Shown: piece after piece, positions 34,955 to 44,433 of the stretch
Numbering within the stretch: position 1 is the stretch's first letter
How the letters are laid out: each line of letters opens with the position of its first letter
NCBI GenBank assembly: GCA_031260605.1
Contig: JAISLF010000032.1
Coordinates: forward strand, 1-54,019
Direction: 5' to 3'
DNA: 54,019 nucleotides
Origin: Oscillospiraceae bacterium
Lineage (GTDB): Bacteria; Bacillota; Clostridia; Oscillospirales; Oscillospiraceae
Position numbers and translations under genes: made by a program
Notes under the pieces: model-generated
Seen by the model: the letters and a program-made list of their open reading frames with translations, nothing else
Database searches by the model: none
What the model was told of the DNA's origin: nothing

Positions 34955-36991
34955 TTGGAAAACAATAACAACCAAAACAACCAGAACAACAACCGGGGCG
35001 AAAACAACAACGGCAACAGAAAGGTGCCGCCGACGCCGATTCGCCGCGGCGGCAGTCCGGTGTTGTACGTACTCTTGATTCTGCTGGTCGTGCTGACCGT
35101 GTGGTGGATGCTGCGCGACAACTCGACTGAGGATATTACGCGCCCGCAGCTGCAATATTCGGATATTGTGCGCGAGTTTAAGGAGCATAATGTCAAGAGC
35201 TTTGTGCTCAAGGACGCAGAGCTTACGCTTATTCTCAAGGACAAAAAAAGCTTTACGTCTGACAAGATTGTGTACACCCTGTATTCAATCGACGTGTTTT
35301 ACAACGACGTAAACGGCTTCATCACCGAGGAAATGGAGAATCCGGACTTTGGCTACGACCTAAAACACGGGTTTACGATTCCGCTGTGGCTCTCAATGCT
35401 TGTGCCGAGCCTTATTGTAATGGTCATCATCGTCTTTATGGTTGTCCTAAACCGCAATATGGGCGCGGCGGGCAGCGGAATGAAGTTCGGCAAGGCAAAA
35501 ACGCGGCTAAGCTCCGAGAACAAGCAGCGCGTCACCTTCCGTGATGTTGCCGGTGCGGACGAGGAAAAGGAAGAGCTGAAGGAGCTTGTTGACTTCCTGA
35601 AAGCGCCGAAGAAATACGAACAAATCGGCGCGCGAATACCAAAGGGCGTGCTGCTCGTCGGACCTCCGGGAACAGGTAAGACGCTTCTTGCCCGCGCCGT
35701 TGCGGGTGAGGCGGGAGTTGAGTTCATATCAATCTCAGGCTCCGACTTTGTCGAGCTGTATGTCGGCGTCGGCGCAAGCCGCGTACGCGACTTGTTTGAG
35801 CAGGCAAAAAAAGTCGCCCCGTCAATTATATTTATCGACGAGATAGACGCTGTCGGCCGTAAGCGCGGCGCGGGTCTCGGCGGCGGACACGACGAGCGCG
35901 AGCAGACTCTCAACCAACTCTTGGTTGAGATGGACGGCTTTATGAAAAACGAGGAAGTCATTGTAATCGCGGCGACAAACCGCGCGGACATTCTCGATAA
36001 CGCTCTCCTGCGTCCCGGCAGGTTTGACCGGCAAGTTTACGTCGGCTACCCGGATATAAAGGGACGTGAGGAAATTCTCGCGATTCACGTGCGCGGAAAG
36101 CGCCTTGCGGAGGACGTTAACCTCAGGCATATCGCCGCAATGACGGCGGGCTTTACAGGCGCGGATCTTGAAAACCTGCTAAACGAAGCGGCGCTTCTTG
36201 CCGCAAGAAACGATAGTCCCGTTATCCGTATGGAGGACGTTGAAAACGCCTCAATAAAGGTAATCGCGGGTCCCGCGAAGAAAAGCCGCGTTGTGTCGCC
36301 GAAATCGCGCAAGCTTACGGCGTATCACGAGGCGGGGCATGCCGTTGCGTCCTACTTCCTGAAAAACGTAGACCCGGTGCATCACATAACAATCGTCCCG
36401 CACGGCTCAGCCGGAGGAATGACAATCTACCGCCCTGAGGAGGACCGCGACTTCCGTTCACGCACGGAAATGTTTGAGCGCATAGTAACGGCGCTCGGCG
36501 GCCGTGTAGCGGAAAGCCTGTTCTTAGACGATATTTCAACCGGCGCCTCTAGCGACATTCAGCAGGCGTCGGCACTGGCGCGCGATATGGTTATGGTTTA
36601 CGGTATGTCGCCGAAAATCGGACCTATTTCGTATGACGATTCGTCGCATTCCGTGTTTATCGGCCGCGATTTCGGGCAGACAAAGAGCTATTCCGAAAAA
36701 ACCGCCGCCGAGATAGACGACGAGGTTCGGAAAATGTTTAAGTCCGCGCTCGCGGCGGCGGAAGCGATTCTGCACGAGCACGCGTCGCTTGTGGTTATGA
36801 CGGCGGAGTATCTGCTCAAGCACGAGACGATGGACGGTGAGGCATTTGCCGAGCTGTGCAAAAACGGACGGCTGCCCGATGAGGAAGAGGTCGGCGTTAT
36901 AAACGACGCGTCAATAGGCTCAATAGACCTGCCGGACTACTACACCGCGCCGGGCAGCGAAACGCCTGCCGGCGACGGGGACTTTATATAA
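34955..36991 (+). CDS. ftsH: ATP-dependent zinc metalloprotease FtsH
   Basis: 678 residues. Membrane-anchored AAA+ protease. The N-terminus is very Asn-rich (about 2-21). Two membrane helices lie at about 35-53 and 143-165 with a small extracytoplasmic domain between. Walker A GPPGTGKT is at 236-243, Walker [11 protein letters not shown] at 291-300, the SRH includes [20 protein letters not shown], and the zinc site HEAGH is at 458-462. TTG start with GGAG 10 nt upstream. Third gene of the tilS-hpt-ftsH cluster. Confidence 0.95.
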   Translation: MENNNNQNNQNNNRGENNNGNRKVPPTPIRRGGSPVLYVLLILLVVLTVWWMLRDNSTEDITRPQLQYSDIVREFKEHNVKSFVLKDAELTLILKDKKSFTSDKIVYTLYSIDVFYNDVNGFITEEMENPDFGYDLKHGFTIPLWLSMLVPSLIVMVIIVFMVVLNRNMGAAGSGMKFGKAKTRLSSENKQRVTFRDVAGADEEKEELKELVDFLKAPKKYEQIGARIPKGVLLVGPPGTGKTLLARAVAGEAGVEFISISGSDFVELYVGVGASRVRDLFEQAKKVAPSIIFIDEIDAVGRKRGAGLGGGHDEREQTLNQLLVEMDGFMKNEEVIVIAATNRADILDNALLRPGRFDRQVYVGYPDIKGREEILAIHVRGKRLAEDVNLRHIAAMTAGFTGADLENLLNEAALLAARNDSPVIRMEDVENASIKVIAGPAKKSRVVSPKSRKLTAYHEAGHAVASYFLKNVDPVHHITIVPHGSAGGMTIYRPEEDRDFRSRTEMFERIVTALGGRVAESLFLDDISTGASSDIQQASALARDMVMVYGMSPKIGPISYDDSSHSVFIGRDFGQTKSYSEKTAAEIDDEVRKMFKSALAAAEAILHEHASLVVMTAEYLLKHETMDGEAFAELCKNGRLPDEEEVGVINDASIGSIDLPDYYTAPGSETPAGDGDFI

Positions 36992-37022
36992 TACAGACCG
37001 GATTTTAAGCCAAAACATAATA

Positions 37023-37048
37023 ACCGCCGCCGCAACACACGGCGGCGG
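37023..37048. other. Hairpin after ftsH
   Basis: CCGCCGCCG/CGGCGGCGG stem without a T-run. Possibly a 3'-end stability element rather than a terminator. Confidence 0.5.
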
Positions 37049-37091
37049 CAGACATAATATCGCGACAATAAGCTAAAGGATAAGTCCGCTT

Positions 37092-37919
37092 TTGATAATA
37101 GATTCACACGCACACATATTTCCGCAGAAAATCAACCAAATCGCAACGGACGCGATAAGCGGGTTCTACAACTACAAAATGCGCCACACGGGCGACCCGG
37201 AGGAGCTTCTTGCCTCCGGCGCGCGGGCGGGAGTGACGAAATTCGTCGTCTTTTCAACGGCGACGACTCCGGCACAGGTTGAAAAAATCAACTCCTACAT
37301 AATGGAGCAGCTTCAGCAGCACTCCGAGTTCATCGGCGCGGGAACAATGAACCGCGACTACGAGAATTTTTCCGGAGAGCTTGACCGCCTGATTGCAAAC
37401 GGCATACACAGCGTAAAGCTGCACCCGGACTTTCAAAAGCTCGCGTTTGACGATGAAAAAATGCTTGAGCTGTACAGCCTGATGAGCGACCGCGGAATGT
37501 TTCTCATAACGCACGCGGGCGACTTCCGCTATTCGTATTCCTCCCCGGCAAGAATCCAAAGAGTCGCGAAGCTGTTCCCAGACCTGCGGATAGTCGCGGC
37601 GCATTTCGGCGGCTGGAGCGAGTGGGACGAGGGGCGCGTCCGCCTGTCTGATTTGCCGAACATTTACGTCGATATTTCGAGTACATATATGGACGGTGTG
37701 AAGATAAACGAGACGTATGAGGGTCTTGAGGAAATGAAAAAGGGTCTGCGCGCGTTCGACCCGGAGCATATTTTCTTCGGCTCGGATTTTCCGATGTGGG
37801 ACCACAAGGAAGAGCTTGACGTGCTGTATTCCCTCGGACTGGATAAGGCGTTTTTGCAGAAAATCCTGTCCGAAAACTTCATTAAGTTTTATTCAAAGTA
37901 CGGCAAAATAAAGCCATAA
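37092..37919 (+). CDS. Amidohydrolase (Amidohydro_2 / TIM-barrel metal hydrolase)
   Basis: 275 residues. Metal ligands fit the family: DSHAHIF at the N-terminus (H-x-H), KLHPDF, FLITHAGD, AAHFGG and the catalytic Asp in FGSDFPMW. These enzymes hydrolyse or decarboxylate small substrates with a bound divalent metal. The substrate is unknown. TTG start with AAAGGATAA upstream. It is followed within 30 nt by a metal-chaperone-type GTPase and a His-rich protein, which may supply its metal (inference). Confidence 0.8.
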   Translation: MIIDSHAHIFPQKINQIATDAISGFYNYKMRHTGDPEELLASGARAGVTKFVVFSTATTPAQVEKINSYIMEQLQQHSEFIGAGTMNRDYENFSGELDRLIANGIHSVKLHPDFQKLAFDDEKMLELYSLMSDRGMFLITHAGDFRYSYSSPARIQRVAKLFPDLRIVAAHFGGWSEWDEGRVRLSDLPNIYVDISSTYMDGVKINETYEGLEEMKKGLRAFDPEHIFFGSDFPMWDHKEELDVLYSLGLDKAFLQKILSENFIKFYSKYGKIKP

Positions 37920-37949
37920 ATTCAATTTTAGCGCGGGGTGACAGAAAAT

Positions 37950-38558
37950 ATGTCTGAACCGAAAATTATTATAATCGGCGGGTTCTTAGGCTCCGGAAAA
38001 ACGACGGCGCTTTTGTCGTTTGCGGGCTTTCTTGTCCGCAAATCAACGTCTGACACTGAAAACAAGGTTGTCATAATCGAAAACGAAATCGGAGACGTCG
38101 GCATAGACGACAAGGTTTTGCGCTCCGGCGGCTTTTCGGTGTCGAATCTGTTTTCCGGCTGCGCCTGCTGCACCGTTTCCGGCGAGCTGACCTCAAGCGT
38201 GCGGCGGATTGTTAAGGAGCTAAACCCGGAATGGGTCGTTATCGAAACGACGGGCATCGCCTACCCCTCGAATATGCGCGAGAATTTGCAGTCCGCAATC
38301 GGTGTTGACTCGCACATCATAATACTGGCGGACGCGACGCGCTGGGTGCGGTTTACCTCAAGTCCGCAGCTTGCGGAGATAATAAAGGGGCAGGTCGTCG
38401 GGGCAAATTCCGCAATTGTAAATAAGATAGACGCGGCGGAACCGACCGCGATTGAAAAGTGTACGGCTGACCTCAAGGCTTGGGAGCCTGACATTAAAAT
38501 TGCCGAGATTTCGGCAAAAAACGGCGTTGACGACGCGGTTTGGGAGAGCATACTATGA
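37950..38558 (+). CDS. Short G3E (COG0523/CobW-like) GTPase, putative metallochaperone
   Basis: 202 residues. Walker A GGFLGSGKTT is at 10-19, the metal-binding C-x-C-C motif (GCACCTV) at 71-74, and the GTP-specificity motif VNKID near residue 155. COG0523 proteins insert zinc, cobalt or iron into client enzymes or handle metal stress. The C-terminal CobW_C domain of typical 300-400-residue members is absent. The ATG at 37950 has GGGGTGA upstream; the GTG at 37938 lies within it. The stop overlaps the His-rich gene (ATGA), so the two are translationally coupled. Confidence 0.85.
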   Translation: MSEPKIIIIGGFLGSGKTTALLSFAGFLVRKSTSDTENKVVIIENEIGDVGIDDKVLRSGGFSVSNLFSGCACCTVSGELTSSVRRIVKELNPEWVVIETTGIAYPSNMRENLQSAIGVDSHIIILADATRWVRFTSSPQLAEIIKGQVVGANSAIVNKIDAAEPTAIEKCTADLKAWEPDIKIAEISAKNGVDDAVWESIL

Positions 38559-39232
38559 TTTTCGGCAAGAATAAAAAGCAAGAAGCGGCTGACCGCGCCC
38601 ACCCGCACGACCACGAGCATACGCACATCCACAGCCATGAGCACGAGCACGGCAGTGACGTTGAACATAGCCATGAACACAACCACGACGGCTGCTGCGA
38701 CCACGACCACGAGCATAGCCACACGCACAGCCACGAACACGACCACAGCAGCGGCAGTGAGCACAACCACAATCACGACCACCATGATCACGCACTGGGC
38801 GCTGACTGTACCTGCGGACACGACCATACAACAGGCGAAGCCGTGCACCACGACCACATCACAGTCGGCGAAAATGTGCTGTGTATCACGGCAAAAACGC
38901 AGGACGGTGCGATTATCGCAAGCGGCAAAACAGACGACATTCCCGCGCACGACCGGGACGCGTTGCTGGCGCGGCTGAGCGAGGCAATCTCAGAGTCCGT
39001 TGCCGCGCTTGAGGCGGACGGCGCCGTAATCGGACACTTCAAGGCAGGAGTTTCGGCTGTATCCGAAACAATGCTGTCCAACACGGGAATGGGCGCAGGT
39101 ACGGAGATAAAGCCCGCCGGCGCGTATGCCTCCGTGTCCGTTGCGGCAATTGTGTACTCTGTGACGGAAGAAAAGCTCTCGGCACTCGTTCAGGGAATTC
39201 TCACAAAGCTGATTAAAGACAGCGGAGTGTAA
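38555..39232 (+). CDS. Histidine-rich protein, putative metal storage/transfer partner
   Basis: 225 residues. Residues 16-101 contain 32 histidines, mostly as alternating H-x-H with Asp, Glu and Ser, plus Cys47-Cys48 and Cys85-x-Cys87. Such tracts bind nickel, zinc or cobalt, as in HypB, SlyD and Hpn-type proteins. The C-terminal 120 residues form an ordinary folded domain that I do not recognise (LARLSEAISESVAALEADG, then GAYASVSVAAIVYSV). No signal peptide. Overlaps the GTPase stop by 4 nt. It may supply the part missing from the short GTPase, or store metal for it; both are inference. Confidence 0.8.
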   Translation: MIFGKNKKQEAADRAHPHDHEHTHIHSHEHEHGSDVEHSHEHNHDGCCDHDHEHSHTHSHEHDHSSGSEHNHNHDHHDHALGADCTCGHDHTTGEAVHHDHITVGENVLCITAKTQDGAIIASGKTDDIPAHDRDALLARLSEAISESVAALEADGAVIGHFKAGVSAVSETMLSNTGMGAGTEIKPAGAYASVSVAAIVYSVTEEKLSALVQGILTKLIKDSGV

Positions 39233-39236
39233 TAAA

Positions 39237-40760
39237 ATGGTTGGAAGAATCCGCTCGCTCGGCCTAATCGGAATACACGGCTACACCGTTGCGTGTGAAT
39301 GCTCACTCGCGCCGGGGCTGCCGTCGTTTGACGTGGTCGGGCTGCCCGACGCGGCGGTTAAGGAGTCGCGCGAGCGCGTTCGGGCGGCTGCGCGAAGTAT
39401 GGATTTAGCGTTTCCGCGCCAGCGCATTGTAGTAAACCTTGCCCCGGCGGATACGCGCAAAAACGGCACAATATACGACTTGCCGATTCTCCTCGGCATA
39501 CTCTCAGCCTCCGGCGAGTTCCCGGAAATGCCGGACGACTGCGCGTTTTTCGGCGAGCTTTCCCTTTCCGGCGAGCTGCGGCGTGCAAACGGCGCGCTTC
39601 CAATGGCGCTTGCGGCGGAAAAAGCCGGAATCCGCCGCCTTTTTGTTCCCGCAGACTGCGCGGACGAGGCCGCTTACGCCGAAAACGTCGAGGTTTATCC
39701 GGTAGAAACGGTAGAGGATATACTGCGGCATTTTGAGGAGTATTCCGACTTTAAGATAACGCCCGTATTACCGCGCGCGATAGTTCGCCAGGAGGAATAC
39801 CCCATTTGCCTGTCAGACGTGCGCGGTCAGAGCTTCTGCAAGCGCGCGCTGGAGATTGCGGCGGCGGGCGGACACAATATCCTGATGACGGGAACGCCCG
39901 GCTCCGGCAAAAGTATGATGGCAAAGCGAATGCCGAGCATTATGCCCGATATGAACCGCGCCGAATGCATTGAGGCGACGGAAATACATTCAGTCGCCGG
40001 ACTGACTTCGCGTGAAAAGCCCATTATCACCGAGCGGCCGTTCAGGTCGCCGCACCACACAATAAGCCTTGCCGCGCTGTCAGGCGGAAGCGCCGTGCCG
40101 CGCCCCGGTGAGATTTCACTGGCGCACAACGGAGTGCTGTTTCTTGACGAGCTGCCCGAATTTCCGGGGTTTGTTCTGGAGGGACTCCGCGCCCCGCTTG
40201 AGGACGGAACCGTAACAGTCGCAAGAGCGGCTGCCTCCGTTACATATCCGTGCAGGTTTGTGCTTGTCGCGGCGATGAACCCCTGCAAATGCGGCTGGAA
40301 CGGGCACAAATCCGGCAAATGCACCTGCTCACCCGAAGCGGTGCGCAGGTACCGCGAGCGTCTGTCGGGTCCGCTGCTGGACAGGATTGATATGTTTGTT
40401 GAGGTGGAAAGCCTTGAATGGAAGGATATGGAGTCCCGCCCGAAGTCCGAGACGTCTGCAACAGTGCGCGAGCGGGTAAACCGCGCAAGGCAGGTTCAGC
40501 AGACGCGTTTTGCCGAAAGCCCAGCCGAGTGCAACGGACAGGCGACAAGCGTTCAGGTAGAGGAGTTTTGCGCACTGGACGAAAAGTCCCGCGACCTGAT
40601 GAAAAGAGCCTTCACGCGCTTTAACCTGACCGCCCGCAGCCACGACAAAATACTGCGCGTGGCAAGAACCATCGCGGATCTTGCCGGAAGCGAGCAGATT
40701 CAGTACGAACACCTCGCCGAGAGCCTGCAATACAGAAGCGGAATGGAAGAAATAAGCTGA
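39237..40760 (+). CDS. YifB/ComM-family Mg-chelatase-like AAA+ ATPase
   Basis: 507 residues. The N-terminal ChlI-like domain (FDVVGLPDAAVKESRERVRAA) is followed by an AAA+ module with Walker A GTPGSGKS at 219-226, RPFRSPHHTIS and GVLFLDELPEF, and a C-terminal domain (LTARSHDKILRVARTIADL). ComM acts as a branch-migration helicase in natural transformation in Proteobacteria; a related role in this lineage is inferred. It starts 4 nt after the His-rich gene. Confidence 0.9.
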   Translation: MVGRIRSLGLIGIHGYTVACECSLAPGLPSFDVVGLPDAAVKESRERVRAAARSMDLAFPRQRIVVNLAPADTRKNGTIYDLPILLGILSASGEFPEMPDDCAFFGELSLSGELRRANGALPMALAAEKAGIRRLFVPADCADEAAYAENVEVYPVETVEDILRHFEEYSDFKITPVLPRAIVRQEEYPICLSDVRGQSFCKRALEIAAAGGHNILMTGTPGSGKSMMAKRMPSIMPDMNRAECIEATEIHSVAGLTSREKPIITERPFRSPHHTISLAALSGGSAVPRPGEISLAHNGVLFLDELPEFPGFVLEGLRAPLEDGTVTVARAAASVTYPCRFVLVAAMNPCKCGWNGHKSGKCTCSPEAVRRYRERLSGPLLDRIDMFVEVESLEWKDMESRPKSETSATVRERVNRARQVQQTRFAESPAECNGQATSVQVEEFCALDEKSRDLMKRAFTRFNLTARSHDKILRVARTIADLAGSEQIQYEHLAESLQYRSGMEEIS

Positions 40761-40766
40761 GGCGAT

Positions 40767-41339
40767 ATGAAAAAAACAACATCTATTATTTTAGCGTTCT
40801 TGCTCACGTTGACGGTGGTTTCTTGCGGAAATTATCACACAAATAAAGACGGAACCACCTTAAAGACTTATCAAAAGGACATTGACACAATTTACGTCAA
40901 TCTTCGGGAAGCCTTGAGGTATGAATTCGACGACCCGGCATACAAAATCGACCTGAAAAACAATACCTACTGGCAAATCAGAACCTACGCCGCCGTCACC
41001 AGAGACGAGTGGGGCACAGAAGAGGGCGACCGCGATTTTGAGCTTGTGTCGAAGCTTAAAGACAGCAAAATTGACGAGTTTTTTAACGTTTCCGCGCGCT
41101 ATGGGTTTACCCAATGGAAGGCGGAATATCATAATTGGAACGTTCTGGACGGCGCCGGCTGGTACATGAAAATAATATTTTCAGACGGCACAGTCAAGGA
41201 AATGTACGGCGTGAACGCCTATCCCGAAACGTGGGAAGAAATGATGGGCGCGTTTGAAGCTTTAGTCGGCGAGCCGCTAAAGTACAGCTTGGCAACGCAA
41301 GCCGAGATTGACGTCGCCTATGCAGACCGCCTAAAGTGA
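40767..41339 (+). CDS. Hypothetical lipoprotein
   Basis: 190 residues. A signal peptide ends in the lipobox VVSC at about residue 20. The mature part is unrecognised; it has a repeated aromatic pattern (NTYWQIRTYAAV, YHNWNVLDGAGWYMK) suggesting a compact beta fold. It starts 6 nt after yifB and its end overlaps the thiI open frame (GTGA), so it is co-transcribed with both. Function unknown. Confidence 0.7.
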   Translation: MKKTTSIILAFLLTLTVVSCGNYHTNKDGTTLKTYQKDIDTIYVNLREALRYEFDDPAYKIDLKNNTYWQIRTYAAVTRDEWGTEEGDRDFELVSKLKDSKIDEFFNVSARYGFTQWKAEYHNWNVLDGAGWYMKIIFSDGTVKEMYGVNAYPETWEEMMGAFEALVGEPLKYSLATQAEIDVAYADRLK

Positions 41340-41356
41340 GCCGCAACACACACAAT

Positions 41357-42523
41357 ATGCAATACGCAATCCTACTAAAACAGGGCGAAATCGTCCTCAA
41401 AGGGCAGAACCGACGCATGTTTGAGGCGCGGCTTGAGGCAAATGTGCGTCGGGCGGTGCTGCCGTTCGGCGATTTTGACGTGCACTCAAAGCAGTCCGTC
41501 GTCTACGTCACGCCGCGTGCGGGATCCGACGCGCCGGGCGCTTTTGAGGCGTGCCGGGACGTTTTCGGCATAGTATCCCTGAGCCTTTGCGCCGTGTGCG
41601 GCAAGGACTTAGACGAGATTTACGACACGGCGCGAACATATCTCGCGCCGGAACTGCAAAGCGCCAAATCCTTTAAGGTAGAGGCTCGCCGCGCGGACAA
41701 ATCCTTTCCGAAAACGAGCATTGAGATAAGCCAGGACATAGGCGGCCGTCTGTCAGATGAGTTTCCGCACCTCGCGGTTGACGTACATAATCCCGAGCTG
41801 ACAGTCAAGGTCGAAGTCCGAGAAACAGCCGCGTTTTTACACGGCAATCCCGCAGTCGGCGCGGGCGGACTGCCTGTCGGGTCAAGCGGACGCGCGGCGC
41901 TGCTGCTCTCCGGAGGGATAGACAGCCCCGTCGCGGGATACCTTGCGGCAAAGCGCGGACTTTCCGTGTTCCCGCTGCACTTTTTCAGCTACCCGTACAC
42001 CTCGAACGACGCAAAGGAAAAGGTGCTGTCGCTCGCCCGGCAGCTGACGCGCTTCGGACTTGAGGGACGCGCCGCGATAGTTCCGTTCACGCGCGTGCAG
42101 GAGGCGATCGCAAAGGGCGCGCCCGACGAGCTGGGAACAATACTGACGCGCCGCTTTATGTCCAAAATTGCGGAAGCTTTTTGCGAAAAATATCACCTTG
42201 AGGCACTCGTCACAGGCGAAAACCTCGGCCAAGTGGCGAGCCAAACGCTGCAGTCCCTTGCCGTGACCGCGCAGAACATCGCCCTGCCCGTTCTGCGCCC
42301 GCTCATATGCTACGACAAGCGGGAAATTACCGAAATCGCCCGCAAAATCGGGACTTTTGAAATTTCGTCCCTGCCGTATGAAGATTGCTGCACGGTGTTC
42401 ACGCCGCAGCGCCCCGCGACAAAGCCAAAGCTTGACCGTGTTTTGGCGGCAGAGAGCAAGCTGCCGTTTGACGAGCTTGTGGCAGAGGCCGCAGAGGCAA
42501 TTGAAGTGGTTACATTATCATAA
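41357..42523 (+). CDS. thiI: tRNA 4-thiouridine sulfurtransferase ThiI
   Basis: 388 residues. Uses ATP and a persulfide donor to make 4-thiouridine in tRNA, and in some organisms feeds thiamine synthesis. The N-terminus KQGEIVLKGQNR is the family hallmark, followed by a THUMP domain and the PP-loop LLSGGIDSPVAGYL. It ends after the PP-loop domain (YEDCCTVFTP), without the rhodanese domain of the E. coli enzyme. The ATG at 41357 fits the family; a GTG at 41336 overlapping the previous stop is the alternative (7 residues longer). Neither has a good ribosome site. Confidence 0.92.
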   Translation: MQYAILLKQGEIVLKGQNRRMFEARLEANVRRAVLPFGDFDVHSKQSVVYVTPRAGSDAPGAFEACRDVFGIVSLSLCAVCGKDLDEIYDTARTYLAPELQSAKSFKVEARRADKSFPKTSIEISQDIGGRLSDEFPHLAVDVHNPELTVKVEVRETAAFLHGNPAVGAGGLPVGSSGRAALLLSGGIDSPVAGYLAAKRGLSVFPLHFFSYPYTSNDAKEKVLSLARQLTRFGLEGRAAIVPFTRVQEAIAKGAPDELGTILTRRFMSKIAEAFCEKYHLEALVTGENLGQVASQTLQSLAVTAQNIALPVLRPLICYDKREITEIARKIGTFEISSLPYEDCCTVFTPQRPATKPKLDRVLAAESKLPFDELVAEAAEAIEVVTLS

Positions 42524-42545
42524 GTGAATAACGCGGAGGGCTGAT

Positions 42546-43838
42546 ATGAATAATCCGAATGAAAACAATACGCTTGTCGCTGAGATTCTGTCCGTCGGAA
42601 CAGAGCTTCTTCTCGGCAATGTCGCGAATACGGACGCGCAGGACGTTGCGGTTGCCCTCTCCGAATACGGAATCGGGGTTTACAGGATGTCCGTTGTCGG
42701 AGATAACGACGCGCGGCTTGTCGAGGCGGTACGCGCCGCCGCGTCGCGCTCGGACATTATTATAACAACCGGCGGGCTCGGGCCGACGTATGACGATATG
42801 ACAAAAGAGGGCGTCGCCCACGCTTTCGGCAAGGCACTTGAATACCGCGAGGAGGAGGGCGACAAAATCCGCGCCTTTTTCCGCGATAAAATCGGCAATA
42901 TGACGTTTACGGAAAACAACCTGCGTCAGGCGTATTTCCCGGAAGGGTCGCAAGTACTCGACAACGGCGCGGGCACGGCGCCCGGCTGTGCTTTTCTCGG
43001 ACGCGTGCCGGGAACGGACAAGGATGTGCATGTTGTTATGCTGCCCGGCCCCCCGCGAGAGCTGCGAAGTATGATTGAAACAGGGCTGAAGCCATATCTT
43101 GCGCGCCTGTCGGATTCCGTGATTGTCTCGCGCAATATCCACATTTTCGGCGTAGGCGAATCTGAGGTTGAGGCGCGGCTGCTTGCGCTTATGGCTTCGT
43201 CCGAAAACCCGACGCTTGCGCCCTACGCAAAAGAGGGCGAGGTAATGCTCCGCGCGACGGCAAAGACAAAAACGGCAGAGGAGGCAGCGCAATTGCTCGC
43301 ACCGCTTGTGGAGTCCGTTTTGGCAGAGCTTGGAGACGCAGTTTACGGGCTGGACGCGGGCTCTCTTGAGGGAGTGGTCGTCTCGCACCTGCTGCGGCAA
43401 AGCAAAACGCTTGCCTGCGTAGAATCCTGCACGGGCGGGCTTTTCGCAAAGCGCGTGACGGATATTCCCGGCGCGTCGCAGGTGTTTTTGGGCGGCATAA
43501 CGGCGTATACGCAGGGAGCAAAAGAGAATGCCGCAGACGTTCCGTCTGAGGTTATCGGTGAGTTCGGACTCGTGTCGCGTCAAACGGCGGAGGAAATGGC
43601 AAAAGCGGCGGTACGCGTTTTCGGAACCGACTTCGGAGTCGGCATTACGGGCGTAGCCGGACCCGGCGCCGACGCGGACGGCAACCCCGAGGGCACGGTG
43701 TTCGTCGCGGTGTATGAGCGGGACAGTGGCACAACAACCTCCCGTGAGCTGCCGAAATTTTCAGGACGCGCCAGAGTGCGGGATTACGCCGCGTCAAGCG
43801 CACTGGATATGGTGCGCCGGGTGCTGCAACAGAAATAA
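42546..43838 (+). CDS. cinA: CinA-family protein (MoCF domain plus nicotinamide-nucleotide amidase)
   Basis: 430 residues. The N-terminal molybdopterin-binding-like domain (about 1-175) contains SVGTELLLGNVANTDA and TTGGLGPTYDDMTKE. The C-terminal CinA domain (about 265-425) contains CVESCTGGLFAKR and GVAGPGADADGNPEGTV; this domain deamidates NMN in pyridine nucleotide recycling. Often linked to recA and competence in Firmicutes; neither is adjacent. GGAGG lies before the ATG. Confidence 0.93.
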   Translation: MNNPNENNTLVAEILSVGTELLLGNVANTDAQDVAVALSEYGIGVYRMSVVGDNDARLVEAVRAAASRSDIIITTGGLGPTYDDMTKEGVAHAFGKALEYREEEGDKIRAFFRDKIGNMTFTENNLRQAYFPEGSQVLDNGAGTAPGCAFLGRVPGTDKDVHVVMLPGPPRELRSMIETGLKPYLARLSDSVIVSRNIHIFGVGESEVEARLLALMASSENPTLAPYAKEGEVMLRATAKTKTAEEAAQLLAPLVESVLAELGDAVYGLDAGSLEGVVVSHLLRQSKTLACVESCTGGLFAKRVTDIPGASQVFLGGITAYTQGAKENAADVPSEVIGEFGLVSRQTAEEMAKAAVRVFGTDFGVGITGVAGPGADADGNPEGTVFVAVYERDSGTTTSRELPKFSGRARVRDYAASSALDMVRRVLQQK

Positions 43839-43867
43839 ATCAGCCGCACATTTTGCCGCATAAATAA

Positions 43868-43909
43868 CTGACAGTTCGCAACATCCTGTCAATAAACAAA
43901 ACTAAGGAG
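43868..43909 (+). promoter_or_regulatory. preQ1-I riboswitch
   Basis: A 6-bp stem TGACAG/CTGTCA (43869-43874/43886-43891) closes a loop with GTTC then GCAACATCC, the conserved aptamer loop. An A-rich tail ends in ACTAAGGAG, whose AAGGAG is the queT ribosome site. The layout fits translational control: bound preQ1 would sequester the ribosome site. It controls queT-queF. Confidence 0.88.
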
Positions 43910-43917
43910 CCTTTAAT

Positions 43918-44433
43918 ATGCTTAATATTAAGCACAAAACACGCGCGCTGACAATGTCGGCGCTCGTCGTTGCGATGTACGTTGTTATAATGTTCGCGAC
44001 GCAGAAATTTGCCTTTGGGCAATTCCAAATCCGCCTTGCGACCTCACTGTACTGCCTTTCCTATCTGTTTCCGTTTCTGATTCTGCCGCTCGGACTGTCC
44101 AATTTTCTGAGCAACACCCTTTTCGGCGTACTCGGACTCCCCGATATGCTCGGCGGCGCAGTCGTTGGGATACTGACAGCCGGGGCGGTTTTTTTAATCC
44201 GAAAGCTCCGCTTGCCAAAGCTGCTCATTATCCCGGCAATAACGCTGATTCCCGGTCTCGGCGCGCCGGTATGGCTCTCGCCGATTCTCGGTGTGCCGTA
44301 CGCGCCGCTTGCGCTGAGCGTGTGTATCGGTCAACTCGTCCCGGCGGTGCTGGGGTATTTAATAGTAACGGCGCTTGAGCCGCTCGGACTCGACGAAAAG
44401 TATATCTCAGGAGGAAAAACCAATGCCGACTAA
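43918..44433 (+). CDS. queT: QueT-family queuosine precursor transporter (ECF S component)
   Basis: 171 residues with 5-6 membrane helices. The conserved first part ([20 protein letters not shown], then [12 protein letters not shown] and DMLGG) fits the QueT family, substrate-binding subunits of ECF transporters that import queuosine precursors. The upstream preQ1-I riboswitch and downstream queF support the call. No ECF ATPase or T subunit is nearby, so it would share a common energising module. The gene overlaps queF by 11 nt. Confidence 0.88.
   Translation: MLNIKHKTRALTMSALVVAMYVVIMFATQKFAFGQFQIRLATSLYCLSYLFPFLILPLGLSNFLSNTLFGVLGLPDMLGGAVVGILTAGAVFLIRKLRLPKLLIIPAITLIPGLGAPVWLSPILGVPYAPLALSVCIGQLVPAVLGYLIVTALEPLGLDEKYISGGKTNAD

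Noticed and set aside
38261..38950. Minus-strand open frame opposite the G3E and His-rich genes
   Set aside because: Its Val/Met-rich translation is the mirror of the CAC/CAT-rich histidine tract; the plus-strand genes have motifs and coupled starts.
42510..43583. 357-residue minus-strand open frame opposite cinA
   Set aside because: cinA on the plus strand has clear motifs and normal length; the antisense peptide resembles nothing and has no ribosome site.
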